Shown piece after piece: positions 35,101 to 44,539 of a stretch of DNA of 64,000 nucleotides (positions are counted from its first letter, which is position 1; each line of letters starts with the position of its first letter). The notes beneath the pieces were generated by a model. The model was not told the DNA's origin, searched no databases, and worked only from the letters and a program-made list of their open reading frames with translations. The position numbers and the translations under genes are program-made. Location of the stretch: positions 7,776,242 through 7,840,241 of the forward strand of contig NW_022145611.1 of the NCBI RefSeq assembly GCF_000002235.5, in the 5' to 3' direction. This DNA is from Strongylocentrotus purpuratus (Eukaryota; Echinodermata; Echinoidea; Camarodonta; Strongylocentrotidae).

Positions 35101-36995
35101 TGGCATCCTGGATAGGGGTGGCGCCGATCCTAGATACTAGTCCGCCCCTGTGGGGTTGACACTTAGCATTTCATAAATAAGTGACTGATTCCAACCTCTT
35201 GAACCTGGATTCAAGATAGTATGCTTTTATGAAAATTGGACATAGGTTTTATCATTATAATTGATTTCATTTACATATTTACTTATATGTTCATTTGTTT
35301 ACCTGTATGTGTATTTATTTGTAATTCCATTTATATAAAGGAAAGCATCGTCAGTTACAAAAATGCTATCTAAAGAGCCATGTATAGGCCTTTACTATCA
35401 ATATATGTGCAAGATATAACCAAAAAAAATTCCTTGTTATATGGTTTAATTTAGTTTATTTTTTTATCAAAAAAAAATCATTTAAGAATGTAGAGAAATT
35501 TTAAACAATTGCAAAAATTTAAAAGAACATAATCACAACTACTTTTGCAAAATTAACCCATTGAGGTTCAATACCTTGTTGTATATCCTTTATAAATCAT
35601 TTTGGGATTACGTAAGGAGTCAAAAAGTAGTTGCGATCGTGTCAAGAAGAAAAAAAGAAAAAAGAACAGAAACTAGGAACAATAAACAACAAACATACCG
35701 GGAGATCTAGTGGACGTTCCTCGTAGCATTCGAAGCCAGGAAGCAGTTCTAGAGTCTCATTCCAATCGACCATGATCTCCAAATCAGAGACGAGTTTGGA
35801 ATATGCCTGCATGAATTTATTATCTGATAGATGGAAAGGATGATTGAGTTTGAGTTTGAGTTTGAGTTCATTGATTTCACATTTCACATGCAAAAATAAT
35901 ACAGATAACAAAATATACATAAAAGACATATTGTTTCATCATTTAAAAAATATATATATATATATTAATTGACAAGGTAATAATCACATTTTGTTGACAA
36001 CTACTATCATTTAAAGGAAACCCAGACAAGAGTACAAACTGTGAAATGTGCAGGAACCTATATAGAAAAGTAGCGCTTGTAAAGAATAGGTTCCTGGGAG
36101 ACTTGAAAATTGATCAAGAGTGCGTGACGAAAAATGGACTAAGAGCTTCCAAAGGACTTTAGATACATAATTACACGGGCAATACTAGCGCTCGTTGTAT
36201 TCAAATATTAAAATCCTATCGGGTTACCACTTGCTACACCTGGATTGAGAGTGGCAGAACTGATGTATGTGAGCGCTATACAAGAACCCACTATTATTAT
36301 TATTATTATATTAATGTACTGCGAAAGGACGTTGGTGCCATGGTAGGGAATTAAACCCCTTACCATGTGATCTACAGTCTTGTGATTTATCCACTAGACC
36401 ATAACACTTCCACCTTCATACATGTATAAGCTTAAATATGTTGTAATCCCAAGCAAAGAGATGGTTTATCAAAATATCAACCCAAACACCAGAATTGTTT
36501 CAAGTTTTGGACAATGACGTACATGACAAGTATATTAAAATAAATCAAGATTTGTGTGAAGAAAAAAAATCATTGATTAAATGCAAAACGAGTCGTACAT
36601 ATACTTTGCTTACATTTACATCGTATCACTAACAATAATTTAGGTCACGTATTGTGTAGATTCTTGTAACTATTAATACCCCGAAAAGAAAGCAATATAA
36701 AAAGATCCAAAACAGAGTCAGGTTGTACAAATAAATAACTATCAAACATACGTAAATTCTCTATCAAACCAATTTATAGCCATTATTGAAAAACTAATTA
36801 TGTCCCATTAGCCTCTCACTGACATTTGAAAGGTTGCTTATGAAATTCTTTTCAAAGTGCGAACAGGCCCACATTTAATAAAAATCGTAAATACTTAAGT
36901 TCGAACGTCTCACCTGCGTACACATTGAAATTGCTGAGTTGAAGATGCGCCAAGGCTGTCAAAATAGCAGCGAAAGTGGTCACTATCCTCGCCAT
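22958..36995 (-). CDS. PLB1-like phospholipase copy B, GDSL lipase, 14 exons, 448 aa
   Basis: Exons 5' to 3': 36914..36995, 35699..35823, 33926..33992, 32987..33045, 31802..31869, 31089..31132, 30401..30509, 28180..28378, 27354..27442, 26753..26828, 25612..25716, 24627..24722, 23722..23790, 22958..23116. The total is 1347 nt with the stop. Exons 3 to 13 have exactly the same lengths and phases as in copy A; only the two 5' exons and the last one differ in length. The signal peptide is MARIVTTFAAILTALAHLQL. Catalytic blocks are GDS at 107-109, GGND at 218-221, and Asp353/His356 in PDCFHLS. The protein is clearly more diverged from A than A is from C. Exon 14 ends in an alanine/leucine/valine-rich segment (GVVSMITVALATLILAA) and a two-residue tail, suggesting a GPI signal or single-pass anchor. 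Introns hold a LINE 3' end, MITEs and decayed exon-8 fragments. Role inferred from PLB1: cell-surface phospholipid deacylation. Confidence 0.93.
24627..24722 (-). CDS. copy B exon 12: catalytic Asp-His block
   Basis: Encodes [17 protein letters not shown] and then AKGHAQGGLELWKNM. The acceptor is TATTAG before AGC GGT. A downstream AG four bases into the reading would break the frame, so the first AG was chosen. Confidence 0.9.
24959..25146. mobile_element. TTAA-flanked MITE, copy 3 (opposite orientation)
   Basis: Reverse-orientation member of the same family, with ends beginning AGCGGGACTGCACTA and AGCCTGTCTGCAC inside TTAA. It lies in copy B intron 11, between exons 11 and 12. Confidence 0.75.
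25224..25327. repeat. two adjoining near-perfect palindromes
   Basis: The first has arms 25224-25245 and 25251-25272 around a 5-nt centre. The second has 29-bp arms, 25269-25297 and 25299-25327, around one base. They share TTTT. They may form hairpins or a cruciform in copy B intron 11. Confidence 0.85.
27850..27876. repeat. (GA)n microsatellite in copy B intron 8
   Basis: About 13 pure GA units between exons 8 and 9. Confidence 0.85.
28180..28378 (-). CDS. copy B exon 8: GGND block
   Basis: Encodes [18 protein letters not shown] and later [17 protein letters not shown]. It is the same 199-nt length as in copy A. A LINE 3' end begins only about 60 bases upstream of its acceptor. Confidence 0.93.
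28433..28770 (+). mobile_element. 5'-truncated LINE (CR1/L2-type) 3' end in copy B intron 7
   Basis: The plus strand encodes the C-terminus of a non-LTR reverse-transcriptase ORF: LSFPSVAAKLWNQLPTAVQT, then VDQFKKLLKSHLFC and TAG at 28604-28606. The 3' UTR ends with GGCGCTATATCAAA and ATTGG-type short repeats. It is severely 5'-truncated. Confidence 0.85.
28806..28870 (-). pseudogene. decayed fragment of PLB exon 8 (copy 1)
   Basis: Matches the 5' part of exon 8 around TCTCCGGATCGG, with indels, and carries no intact frame. It resembles 29500-29582 more than the functional exon, suggesting one duplicated from the other. Confidence 0.6.
29225..29418 (+). mobile_element. LINE-like 3' end
   Basis: Shares AACAAGCTCTGCTTTTC with 43895-44125 and likewise ends in AATAAA followed by a short repeat (ATCTATTTATCTATG). 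Probably a CR1/Jockey-type 3' UTR. Confidence 0.5.
29500..29582 (-). pseudogene. decayed fragment of PLB exon 8 (copy 2)
   Basis: The match to exon 8 runs from GTCGATCTCCGGATC to CATGTCGCTG. The MPHQADW codons are recognisable only as degenerate sequence. It lies in the same intron as the functional exon, 1.2 kb upstream of it. Confidence 0.65.
30237..30385. mobile_element. small MITE with GGGCCCCATTTCAC-type ends
   Basis: The left end GGGTCCCATTTCACCAAAC is inverted at the right as GTTTTGTGAAATGGGGCCC. 149 bp, in copy B intron 7 just downstream of exon 7. Confidence 0.65.
32450..32660 (-). mobile_element. diverged SINE fragment
   Basis: Shares the GGAGAGTGGCAAATGTAGAT core with the other SINEs. 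The B-box region is deleted. It lies in copy B intron 4. Confidence 0.55.
32739..32921. repeat. two-unit tandem repeat, 92-bp period
   Basis: AGACAAGGGTTAGGCTATTG starts both units. The units differ at only a few positions near their 3' ends. Copy B intron 4, upstream of the GDS exon acceptor by less than 100 bases. Confidence 0.9.
32987..33045 (-). CDS. copy B exon 4: GDS nucleophile block
   Basis: Encodes [20 protein letters not shown]. It is closer to the vertebrate PLB1 block (RPGDIK) than copy A, which has RPADIN. Confidence 0.93.
36225..36412 (-). mobile_element. tRNA-derived SINE in copy B intron 1
   Basis: On the minus strand: ATGGTCTAGTGGATAAATC, then GGGTTTAATTCCC, the GCCACTCTCAATCC core and ATA/ATT repeats. 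Confidence 0.7.
36914..36995 (-). CDS. copy B exon 1: start codon and signal peptide
   Basis: ATG at 36993-36995 opens a 27-codon exon with a hydrophobic core and then NFNVYA before donor GTGAGA. The phase matches exon 2 (DNKFMQAYSKLVSDLE). Confidence 0.88.
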
Positions 36996-37539
36996 ATTTT
37001 CCCTCTTTTTTGATAACCTATGACTTAGCTGCCGGAATATGAGTGAAATAACATTTAGGTGTGACTTTTGTACACTTTAAACCTTACCATATTGCATTGG
37101 TACTTTAGTAGTATGTTATCGCTGATTTTGTTATCTAATTTAGCAATCGTATTCGATATCATACGACAAATACGTTGGCCACTTGTAGCTGTTGTCGTAT
37201 TTGTATTACCGGTCATTAGAAGATTAACAGAACGCGAGCTGATATAACTAACAAAATTAGATTGATTTGAACTGTTGTGGGCACTATTAATCCAGTCCAC
37301 AAACAATACCTCATTAAATCTTGGTACAGCATAGACAGAGACCCTACATTTGAACTATCAAAATAAGAATGACAAATAATTTTATGTCTGATCTATTATG
37401 GATTGTCAAGAAATCAAATATCGGACTCTAGAATTTGAATTTTGATAAAAATAACGGTAAATAATAGTTTAATATGTTATTTTATCTGTCTACTAATATA
37501 CGGTCTGAAAGTAAGCAACCAGGGGACCGATGGCTTTAA

Positions 37540-37680
37540 GTCCTCTCCAAAAGAGTTGGTAATGAGGATTAATGCAGTACCAATTGATACTAGCGAATTC
37601 TCTTGGTTTTGAACCCGGCTCCTCCTAGTTACGAAACCATTGCTCTACCACTAAGCCATCATTCTCGCCTCATACAGCAG
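37540..37680 (-). mobile_element. second type of tRNA-headed SINE
   Basis: On the minus strand, ATGGCTTAGTGGTAGAGC is followed by GCCGGGTTCAAAACC, good A and B boxes. The downstream body differs from the other SINEs. It lies upstream of copy B. Confidence 0.6.
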
Positions 37681-37830
37681 CATAGTACGATTATCATTTT
37701 AAGTTGATCGTTAGAACGTCCTTACCCTTTATACAACAAGGGTAATTAGGAAGTTATGCTTAGCGGATAAGTGCCACAAAAAACGTAAACAGGCATAGAT
37801 TCACACGCGAAGACAATCAGCTCGAATTCT

Positions 37831-37967
37831 GGGCACCGTTTCACGAAACCGTCAGAATAAAAGTTCACCGACATCCATTTGAAACGAGTGTTAAATTAAA
37901 CAAACGTGTTTTAACGGGTTATCGGCAAACTCGTAATTATGGCCGTTTCGTGAATTGCTGCTCAGGG
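37831..37967. mobile_element. possible MITE related to 30237-30385
   Basis: GGGCACCGTTTCACGAAAC on the left and its approximate inverse, GGCCGTTTCGTGAATT, on the right. The ends are less well matched. Confidence 0.4.
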
Positions 37968-38409
37968 GACAGAATCTATATCTTTTGTGATTTGAGGTGT
38001 AATGTATCAAATGTATATATGAGTCGGACACCTGTCAGGATCTAGTGAAATATAGGCTTATTTGTGTACATTACAATATATTTAAGCAACTCTAGTATGT
38101 TTTACCCTTGAAAAAAATGGTGTTCTCCTGCGGATTTCCCCTATTTTTTATTAACGTTTAAAATTATAATGTTAGAACAAAGTTGATTCAGAAGTGTTAG
38201 TGTTAGATCAGAAACATTTCCATCCATGAAATTGTCATAATGTAGTTGATCGGCATTTATATATTTCATAGAAACTGAAGATTATTTCTAATAAACCAGG
38301 TATCCATTATTTCTCTAAAATGCAGACGTTGTAGGGCCAACTTTAAGGAATGAGTTATTTTCTCTTAACTTTGGATGCACACAAATAAATGGATATCATG
38401 AAATCTATT

Positions 38410-38663
38410 CCCAACTCCTTAGACTTTTACCTACATAACACATCACCTTTAATTTATGCCCTGCTTTATCATAAAAGAGGTTATTTCAGATCTTCTGTTA
38501 TTTAATTTTATGTGTTATATCTTGAAAAATCAATGAATCTCCCCTAGAAATGAAGTTTGAACTTATCTCATACGATTAAAGATGTCATTTTATGAAGTTG
38601 TGGCTATAGTGAGTTTGGTTTTATTTTTGTATTTTATATCTTGAAAATTAAGTGGATCACCCT
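38410..38663. repeat. short tandem repeat split by the next element
   Basis: Units share TATATCTTGAAAA-T-A-TG, AGAAATGAAGTTTGAACT and ATCTCATACG, at a period near 125 bases. The continuation resumes at 40118, after the inserted element. Confidence 0.65.
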
Positions 38664-40117
38664 CATAGGCGCCGAAAGAGTTGGCGCCGAAAGAGTTGCC
38701 CCCCCCCCCCCCAGTCAAAAAAGTGGGGGGGGGGGAAACGCATTTTTGCCCCCTAAATGCCCCCCCCCCTCTCCAAAGGAAAAAAAAGCAGTAAAGGAAT
38801 AAACATGGTTTGTATTTTTAACCCAAAAGAACATAACAATAATAAAAACCTGAAAAGGAAAGTTCACAGGAATTAAATTTCATAAATATTGCGCATGCCA
38901 CCTATACGGTATTTATCAATGGAGGTCTTTACGCGCATATTGTGGACATATTGTGCGAGAATGGGAAAGCGTGTCTTTTTTTTGTTGTTATAGGGGTGAG
39001 AAGACATGAGCCCCTGAACGCTGGCGTACTGATGGGGGGGGGGGGTATTTTGTATTCGATACCAGTGATTTACAAATGTTGCTGTTATGACATGATTTTC
39101 CGGTATTATTTCTCCATTTTGGGGTAAGTCATACCTTTTTATACGTTTGTTGGAAAATGAGAAATTCCCAAATTACAGTCAGGCGAAAAATACGCTTATT
39201 TAGAAGCCTTTATGTCATGGTCAGCAAAGTGGCTGGGCTCGAGCCCCCCCCCCCCCCTTCCCTCACTTTTTGAAAAATTATGTTAAAGAGTAAAAGAAAG
39301 AAAGACGGAGAGAAAAATAAGTGACCTGCCAATGTCACAAATAAGGTGTAAAAAATGCTAACTGACCGTAATTAAATGCTTAAAACCCCAGAGCTTACGG
39401 GTGCTCCACCCCGGACCCCACCAAGGGCCCTAAGGTGGTCCCCTGGATGCTCATCTGACCGTTATTAAATACCTAAAACCCCTGAGCTTCCGGGCGCTCT
39501 GCCCCCTGGACCCCACCAAGGGCTCTAAGGCGGGCCCCTGGATGCTCATAATTATGACCGTAATTAAATACCTAAAACCCCTGAGCTTCCGGGGGCTCTG
39601 CCCCCTGGACCCCACCAAGGGCCCTACAAGGTTAGCCCCTGGATGCTCATCTGACCATAATCAAATACCTAAAACCCCTAAGCTTTCGGGGGCTCTGCCC
39701 CCTGAAAGCCAACCGAGGGCCTTAAGGCGGCCCCTGGATGCTCATCTGACCATAGTTAAATATTAAAACCTCTGATCTTCTGGGGGCTCCCCCCTCCCTG
39801 GAACACGTCAATGGCCTAAAGAGGGGTCCCTGGATGCTCATCTAACTGTAATTAAATACCTAAAACCCCTGAGCTTCTAGGGGCTCAGCCCCTTGACCCC
39901 TGCCGAGGCTCATGCCCTAGACCCCACGCCAATTTACGCTCTACCTGATCGTTAATACTCTACTTTGAAAAACGTACCGCGGGACCTGCATGTAACGTGT
40001 AAGACCCCACCCCTCCCGAACATTTTTTCTCATTACGTCACTGCCTCTGAAAGGTGAGCCCCCTGGAATGTTTGCCCCTCCCCCCCCCCCAATCCCAAAC
40101 TGCTTCCGGCGCGCCTG
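38664..40117. mobile_element. 1.45-kb element with 8-bp target duplication
   Basis: Flanked by ATCACCCT on both sides (38656-38663, 40118-40125). The ends are CATAGGCGCCGAAAG and, on the other strand, CAGGCGCGCCGGAAG. The interrupted tandem repeat on either side reads straight across if it is removed. Long C/G runs sit near both ends and a 93-bp tandem array lies inside. No transposase is seen. A hAT-type origin is suggested by the 8-bp duplication. Confidence 0.75.
39362..39930. repeat. six-unit tandem array, about 93-bp period
   Basis: Each unit contains TTAAATACCTAAAACCCC, GAGCTTCCGGGGGCTC, CCCCACCAAGGGCC and CCCTGGATGCTCATCTGAC. Outer units are more diverged. Contained in the 38664-40117 element. 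Confidence 0.88.
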
Positions 40118-40189
40118 ATCACCCTTTAGAAAGAAAGTTTTAACGTATCTCATACGGGTGAAGGAAACCATTTATGTAGGCTTTATTGG

Positions 40190-41565
40190 ATACTGACTTT
40201 CACACAAGGTATCTCATTAGACGGGTTTGTAAACGGGCTCATTTTATTGTGCAATTGTCATAATTTATATACAATAAATTTCACGTTATGTGTAGTTTAC
40301 GCATCTCAAATTTCGTTTCATTTCATCTAAAGAACTTGGTTGCAGGGAACTTTTACTTGAATTTAAAAGGCCTGATATTGAATGAAAAGGTCCTATTCAA
40401 ACATCTGAATAAAAGGTAGAAGCTACCATTGATGTTATCTCAATTGAAGATGTTTTGTATCACGAAAAGTATTGATCGTCATAAAACGAGTTTGTATGCG
40501 GCTACACTTTATTGTGAAATCGTCATTATTTTATACCATTACTTTCCCGCTCTGTGTTTTTAGTGCATCTCGTATTTCGTCTCATCTGAAAACATGTAGA
40601 AGCTACCATTGATGTTATCTCAATTGAAGATGTTTTGTATCCCGCAAAGTATTGATCATCATTAAAAGAGTTTGTATGCGGCTACCCTTTATTGTGAAAT
40701 CATCATTATTTTATACCATAACTTTCCCGTTCTGTGTTTTTTGCGCATCTCGTATTTCGTCTCATCTGAATAAAGGTAGTAGCTACCATTGATGTGATCT
40801 CAATTGAAGATGTTTTGTATCACGAAAAGTATTGATCGTCATAAAACGAGTTTGTATGCGGCTACACTTTATTGTGAAATCGTCATTATTTTATACCATT
40901 ACTTTCCCGCTCTGTGTTTTTAGCGCATCTCGTATTTCGTTTTGTCATTATTTTATACCATAACTGTCACGTTCTGTGTGTTTTGCGCATCTCGTATTTT
41001 GTCTCTTCTGAATAAAAGGTAGAAGCTACCATTGGTGTGATCTCAATTGAAGATGTTTTGTATCACGAAAAGTATTGATCGTCATAAAACGAGTTTTTAT
41101 GCGGATACACGTTATTGTGAAATTGTCATTATTTTATACCATAATAGTCACGTTCTGTGTGTTTTGCGCATCTCGTATTTTGTCTCTTCTGAATAAAAGG
41201 TAGAAGCTACCATTGATGTGATCTCAATTGAAGATGTTTTGTATCATGAAAAGTATTGATCATCATAAAACGAGTTTTTATGCGGTTACACGTTATCGTG
41301 AGATTGTCATTATTTTATACCATAACAGTCACGTTCTGTGTGTTTTGCGCATCTCGTATTTTGTCTCTTCTGAATAAAAGGTAGAAGCTACCATTGATGT
41401 GATCTCAATTGAAGATGTTTTGTATCATGAAAAGTATTGATCATCATAAAACGAGTTTTTATGCGGATTCACGTTATTGTACAATTGTCAATATTATATA
41501 CCATAACTGTCACGTTCTGTGTTTTTTTTGCGCATCTCGTATTCCGTCTAATTTCATTAAAAGAG
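40190..41565. repeat. 180-bp satellite array
   Basis: Unit starts at 40416, 40596, 40776, 41019, 41200 and 41381 give a 180-181 bp period. The exception is a 243-bp step caused by an extra partial unit of about 63 bases (40940-41000). A diverged unit precedes the array at 40190-40330. Motifs: TAGAAGCTACCATTGATG, TCAATTGAAGATGTTTTGTA, CGCATCTCGTATTT. Confidence 0.9.
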
Positions 41566-42664
41566 GAAAACTTGGTCACTGCTAGTGCTCAAGTTTCCAA
41601 GGAAGTTTCCCCGGAAATCAGAAGACCTTTATGCACTAGAGAGTCACCATTAAACATCTGAAAAGGGTAAAAGTTACAATAGCTATGACCAAAATCTAAG
41701 TGGTTTCGTGTTAAGAAAAAGCGAGATACTGGTTTTTGATAGATGGCATGACAGGGTATATAAGGGCGTACGAACTAATGCAGGCTTTAAGTTACGGCAA
41801 TGCCATGCAACCTCTCACAAGCTTGATCGACTTTCAAAAATATTCAGTAGATCTTTCAGCTGACTTTACGGAAACGCAGACGTTGGAATTGTATACGGTG
41901 AGATTTTTTCTTCAGTTTTAGATTAACTTTCCAACAAATATTGACACTGTTTTTAGTGCAGATACGAAGTGTTTGCAATATGAAAGTAGTTATTCTAGTA
42001 TTACAATCGACTTACAAAGACAAAATAGATTTAAAACAGGTGATCCTGCATCCATTTTACAATTGGGTAGATTTTGTCCAGATGTTAAAAGATATGTTTC
42101 GTTGACAAGTGCCTATAACTTTACGTTACTATTGATAAGAGCTTGGTATTTCATTTCGTCGGGAAATGTAATTTAGCCGTACTTAAACACATGACACTAA
42201 CTGAGAAACTTTTTTTTAACGATTGTTACAAAAAGAATATTTGTCACTCAATTTTAGATCAAATTATTACCAGAAACTTCAATTTGTTCAACTCGATTTA
42301 TGAGTATCAATGATTCCAATGCAATACTTAGAAGTAAGTTTACTTTATCTCGATCCTCGCATAGCTTTGTCTGATATTTACACGCTAGCTTCAGGACCAA
42401 TTAAACCCTCCACTGAATATGCTTAAAGGATAGATGGCGTTATTACGTTTCCATTTTAGAGGAGTATCAACCCACACTTACCTTTTCTTCGTGTCTCGTC
42501 GTTTATTCCTCTCAACAGGTTCCCCATATACCTAGATTGTGTTTACATCGCACCTGCATCAAACACCGTTAGTTCTGCTGGTTGCGATTGAAGCAAAATC
42601 CGACATTCGTCGATCAAGATAATTTCTTCTTCTTCTTGTTCTGTGCCGATTTCGGAATCGAGAC
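41566..42664. other. sequence upstream of the GPCR gene
   Basis: AT-rich, with no coding exon recognised. Small open frames have no family features. It should contain the GPCR promoter, but no TATA or initiator could be placed with confidence. Confidence 0.5.
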
Positions 42665-43756
42665 ATGAACATGGCCACCGGAGCTTCACCGCTTTGGAAT
42701 TCTTCAATTGATCCCTCGTCTGGGATTTTCGAAACGGGTGATGGTAACGATACAGCTAGTGGATGGTCCTGGCTCCCGCTCGTATGGAATTGGTGGGTGA
42801 TTCTGCAACTGATGTCCGCAGTGCTAGGTATGGCCGGAAACCTCTTGGTCATTCTTGTGTTGTACCAGTGTCGTGCAGCAAGTCGCTCTACCGACATACT
42901 TGTCGGAAGCCTTGCTACTGCTGACTTCCTAGCATCCTTTCTCATGATTCCGATTCCACCCCATCAGACGGTTCCTGTCTCAAGGATAGGTAACGTCTAC
43001 TGTTGGTTTGTAGGTAACAGCACGATAATGTGGATCTGTTTGACAGCATCCACGTTCAACCTCGTAGCCATCTCCTGTGATCGCTACTTTGCCATTGTGC
43101 ACCCGTTGCAGTTCATGCGGTACGTCACCAAAGGCCGGGTTCGTGTGAGCGTGTTGTTGATATGGGCGGCTGTATTCATTCTTGTTGGACTCCCCATTTG
43201 CATCAGCTACGGGGTGGACAGCGACAAGAGGACATGTGGATTCCTGTTCGAAAGCAGCACCGCCAAGGCAGTGTATGGATGGTTCATTTTCCTGCTTCGT
43301 CTCATCATCCCGACCATGATCCTCGTAGTCACCCAATCCGCGATTGCGATCGTCCTCCACCGGGAGTCCAAGGCCTTTCGGAAAGATGTCAATGGAGCTA
43401 TGCATTCCCAACGCTCTGTACACCTAGAAGCTCGTGATCACGTCATTAAACTCATGCTCATCGTCAGCATCGCTTTCATCATATGCTGGTCACCCAGTCA
43501 GATTTTCTTCTTCGGTATCAATATTGGGTTCATCTCCTTCGAGTACCTCTACACTCCAACGCAACGTATCTGCAAAGTGTTAACGCTATGTAATTCTTGT
43601 CTGAATCCCATCATTTACATCGCAAGGCACCCTCACTTTCGTGTGGCAGTGAAGGAGCTTTTTAACGGTTCTAAAGCCATGAAAAACAGAGGCCCTATCT
43701 TCGAGCACAAGACTGTGAATCGTGAAAGCAGCGTGACCCTATCTACCATAGCTTAA
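42665..43756 (+). CDS. orphan rhodopsin-like (class A) GPCR, intronless, 363 aa
   Basis: One uninterrupted reading frame encodes a seven-helix receptor at the plasma membrane. Landmarks: GNLLVILV in TM1 (Asn59), LATADFL in TM2 (Asp87), Cys113 before TM3 pairing with Cys191 in the second extracellular loop, DRY at 139-141 (SCDRYFAIVHP), Trp167 in TM4, CWSP at 274-277 in TM6, NPIIY at 314-318 in TM7. The N-terminus has glycosylation sites at Asn12 (NSS) and Asn28 (NDT) and no signal peptide. The third intracellular loop is short and basic. The C-tail is Ser/Thr-rich. No ligand-specific motif is recognised; the overall look is that of an amine/peptide-type orphan receptor. The ATG at 42665 is preferred because it precedes a normal-length extracellular N-terminus; a second Met is at residue 3. 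GC content is higher than the surroundings, as expected of coding DNA. Confidence 0.95.
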   Translation: MNMATGASPLWNSSIDPSSGIFETGDGNDTASGWSWLPLVWNWWVILQLMSAVLGMAGNLLVILVLYQCRAASRSTDILVGSLATADFLASFLMIPIPPHQTVPVSRIGNVYCWFVGNSTIMWICLTASTFNLVAISCDRYFAIVHPLQFMRYVTKGRVRVSVLLIWAAVFILVGLPICISYGVDSDKRTCGFLFESSTAKAVYGWFIFLLRLIIPTMILVVTQSAIAIVLHRESKAFRKDVNGAMHSQRSVHLEARDHVIKLMLIVSIAFIICWSPSQIFFFGINIGFISFEYLYTPTQRICKVLTLCNSCLNPIIYIARHPHFRVAVKELFNGSKAMKNRGPIFEHKTVNRESSVTLSTIA

Positions 43757-43894
43757 AGAGTATATGGCTGATAATTCAATTTGATAATCTATGTCATTAT
43801 AACTCTTTGGTAATCTATGTATATATTTTTTTTTTTCTTCAAGTCAATATATTCACATTATACACACATAATGTTTGTCATAATTTTGAGGGAT

Positions 43895-44125
43895 CTTCAT
43901 TTTACAAGCTCTGCTTTTCAGTGGATCCCTCCATTTCCACAGGTTTATCTTATAAACTTTAAAAAAAAAAAACATTATACTTTTATGTATACTTTCTATT
44001 TCATAACTTTAAACCATGTAAAATGTATTATATTATTGAATGCGGAATTTTATATCTGATTTCTTGTCAAAATTACTGTTCTGTTGGAAATTAAAAATAA
44101 ACCTGAACCGAAACTGAACTGAATT
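43895..44125 (+). mobile_element. LINE-like 3' end behind the GPCR gene
   Basis: Begins near TTTTACAAGCTCTGCTTTTC, ends AATAAACCTGAACCGAAACT followed by GAACTGAA. It shares its core with 29225-29418. Confidence 0.5.
44096..44101 (+). terminator. candidate poly(A) signal after the GPCR gene
   Basis: AATAAA about 340 nt beyond the GPCR stop. It sits at the end of a LINE-like 3' tail (43895-44125), so it may serve the gene, the old LINE, or both. Confidence 0.45.
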
Positions 44126-44224
44126 ATAATTTTTGACATACGTATACTTCAATGAATGACATGTATCACGTGTATGATAATATACTACGGTGCTTATTAA
44201 TCACATCAATTAGAATCACGTTTG

Positions 44225-44535
44225 ACCACGCACAGTAAACGCTCTGCACACACGTTTACCTTCACAGCTTCATTCACGTAAACAATGTGCACCATCTTCA
44301 CTCCTTGTCGAGTATTCCTACCCCATGGTCACCATGTTGGCATATGGTAATCACTATCAAAAAGGCTTTCGTCATCCTACCAGGTCCCCATTTCTCTCCT
44401 GGGTATGGAGTGGTAAATGTAGATTAATGTTTTGCCAAGGGAAATTAATGCCGTGTCTGGCACCGAATCTATACACGACCTTCGCATTTCCAGGTTTTTG
44501 CTGTAACCACTCGACTGCGACACCTCTACATTGTT
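44225..44535 (-). mobile_element. diverged SINE copy
   Basis: Has TGGGTATGGAGTGGTAAATG and TAGATTAATG as in the other SINEs. The tRNA head end (GAGGTGTCGCAGTCGAGTGG on the minus strand) is degenerate. Confidence 0.6.
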
Positions 44536-44539
44536 AATG

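Noticed and set aside
37600..37670. tRNA gene
   Set aside because: A and B boxes are present but no full cloverleaf or acceptor stem could be formed; it fits a SINE head better.
39362..41565. Regular repeats that could be mistaken for a CRISPR array
   Set aside because: Units are contiguous, without unique spacers, in an intron-rich eukaryotic genome.
42559..43423. Long antisense and shifted frames across the GPCR
   Set aside because: Shadows of the receptor coding sequence; no motifs, and they disagree with codon use.
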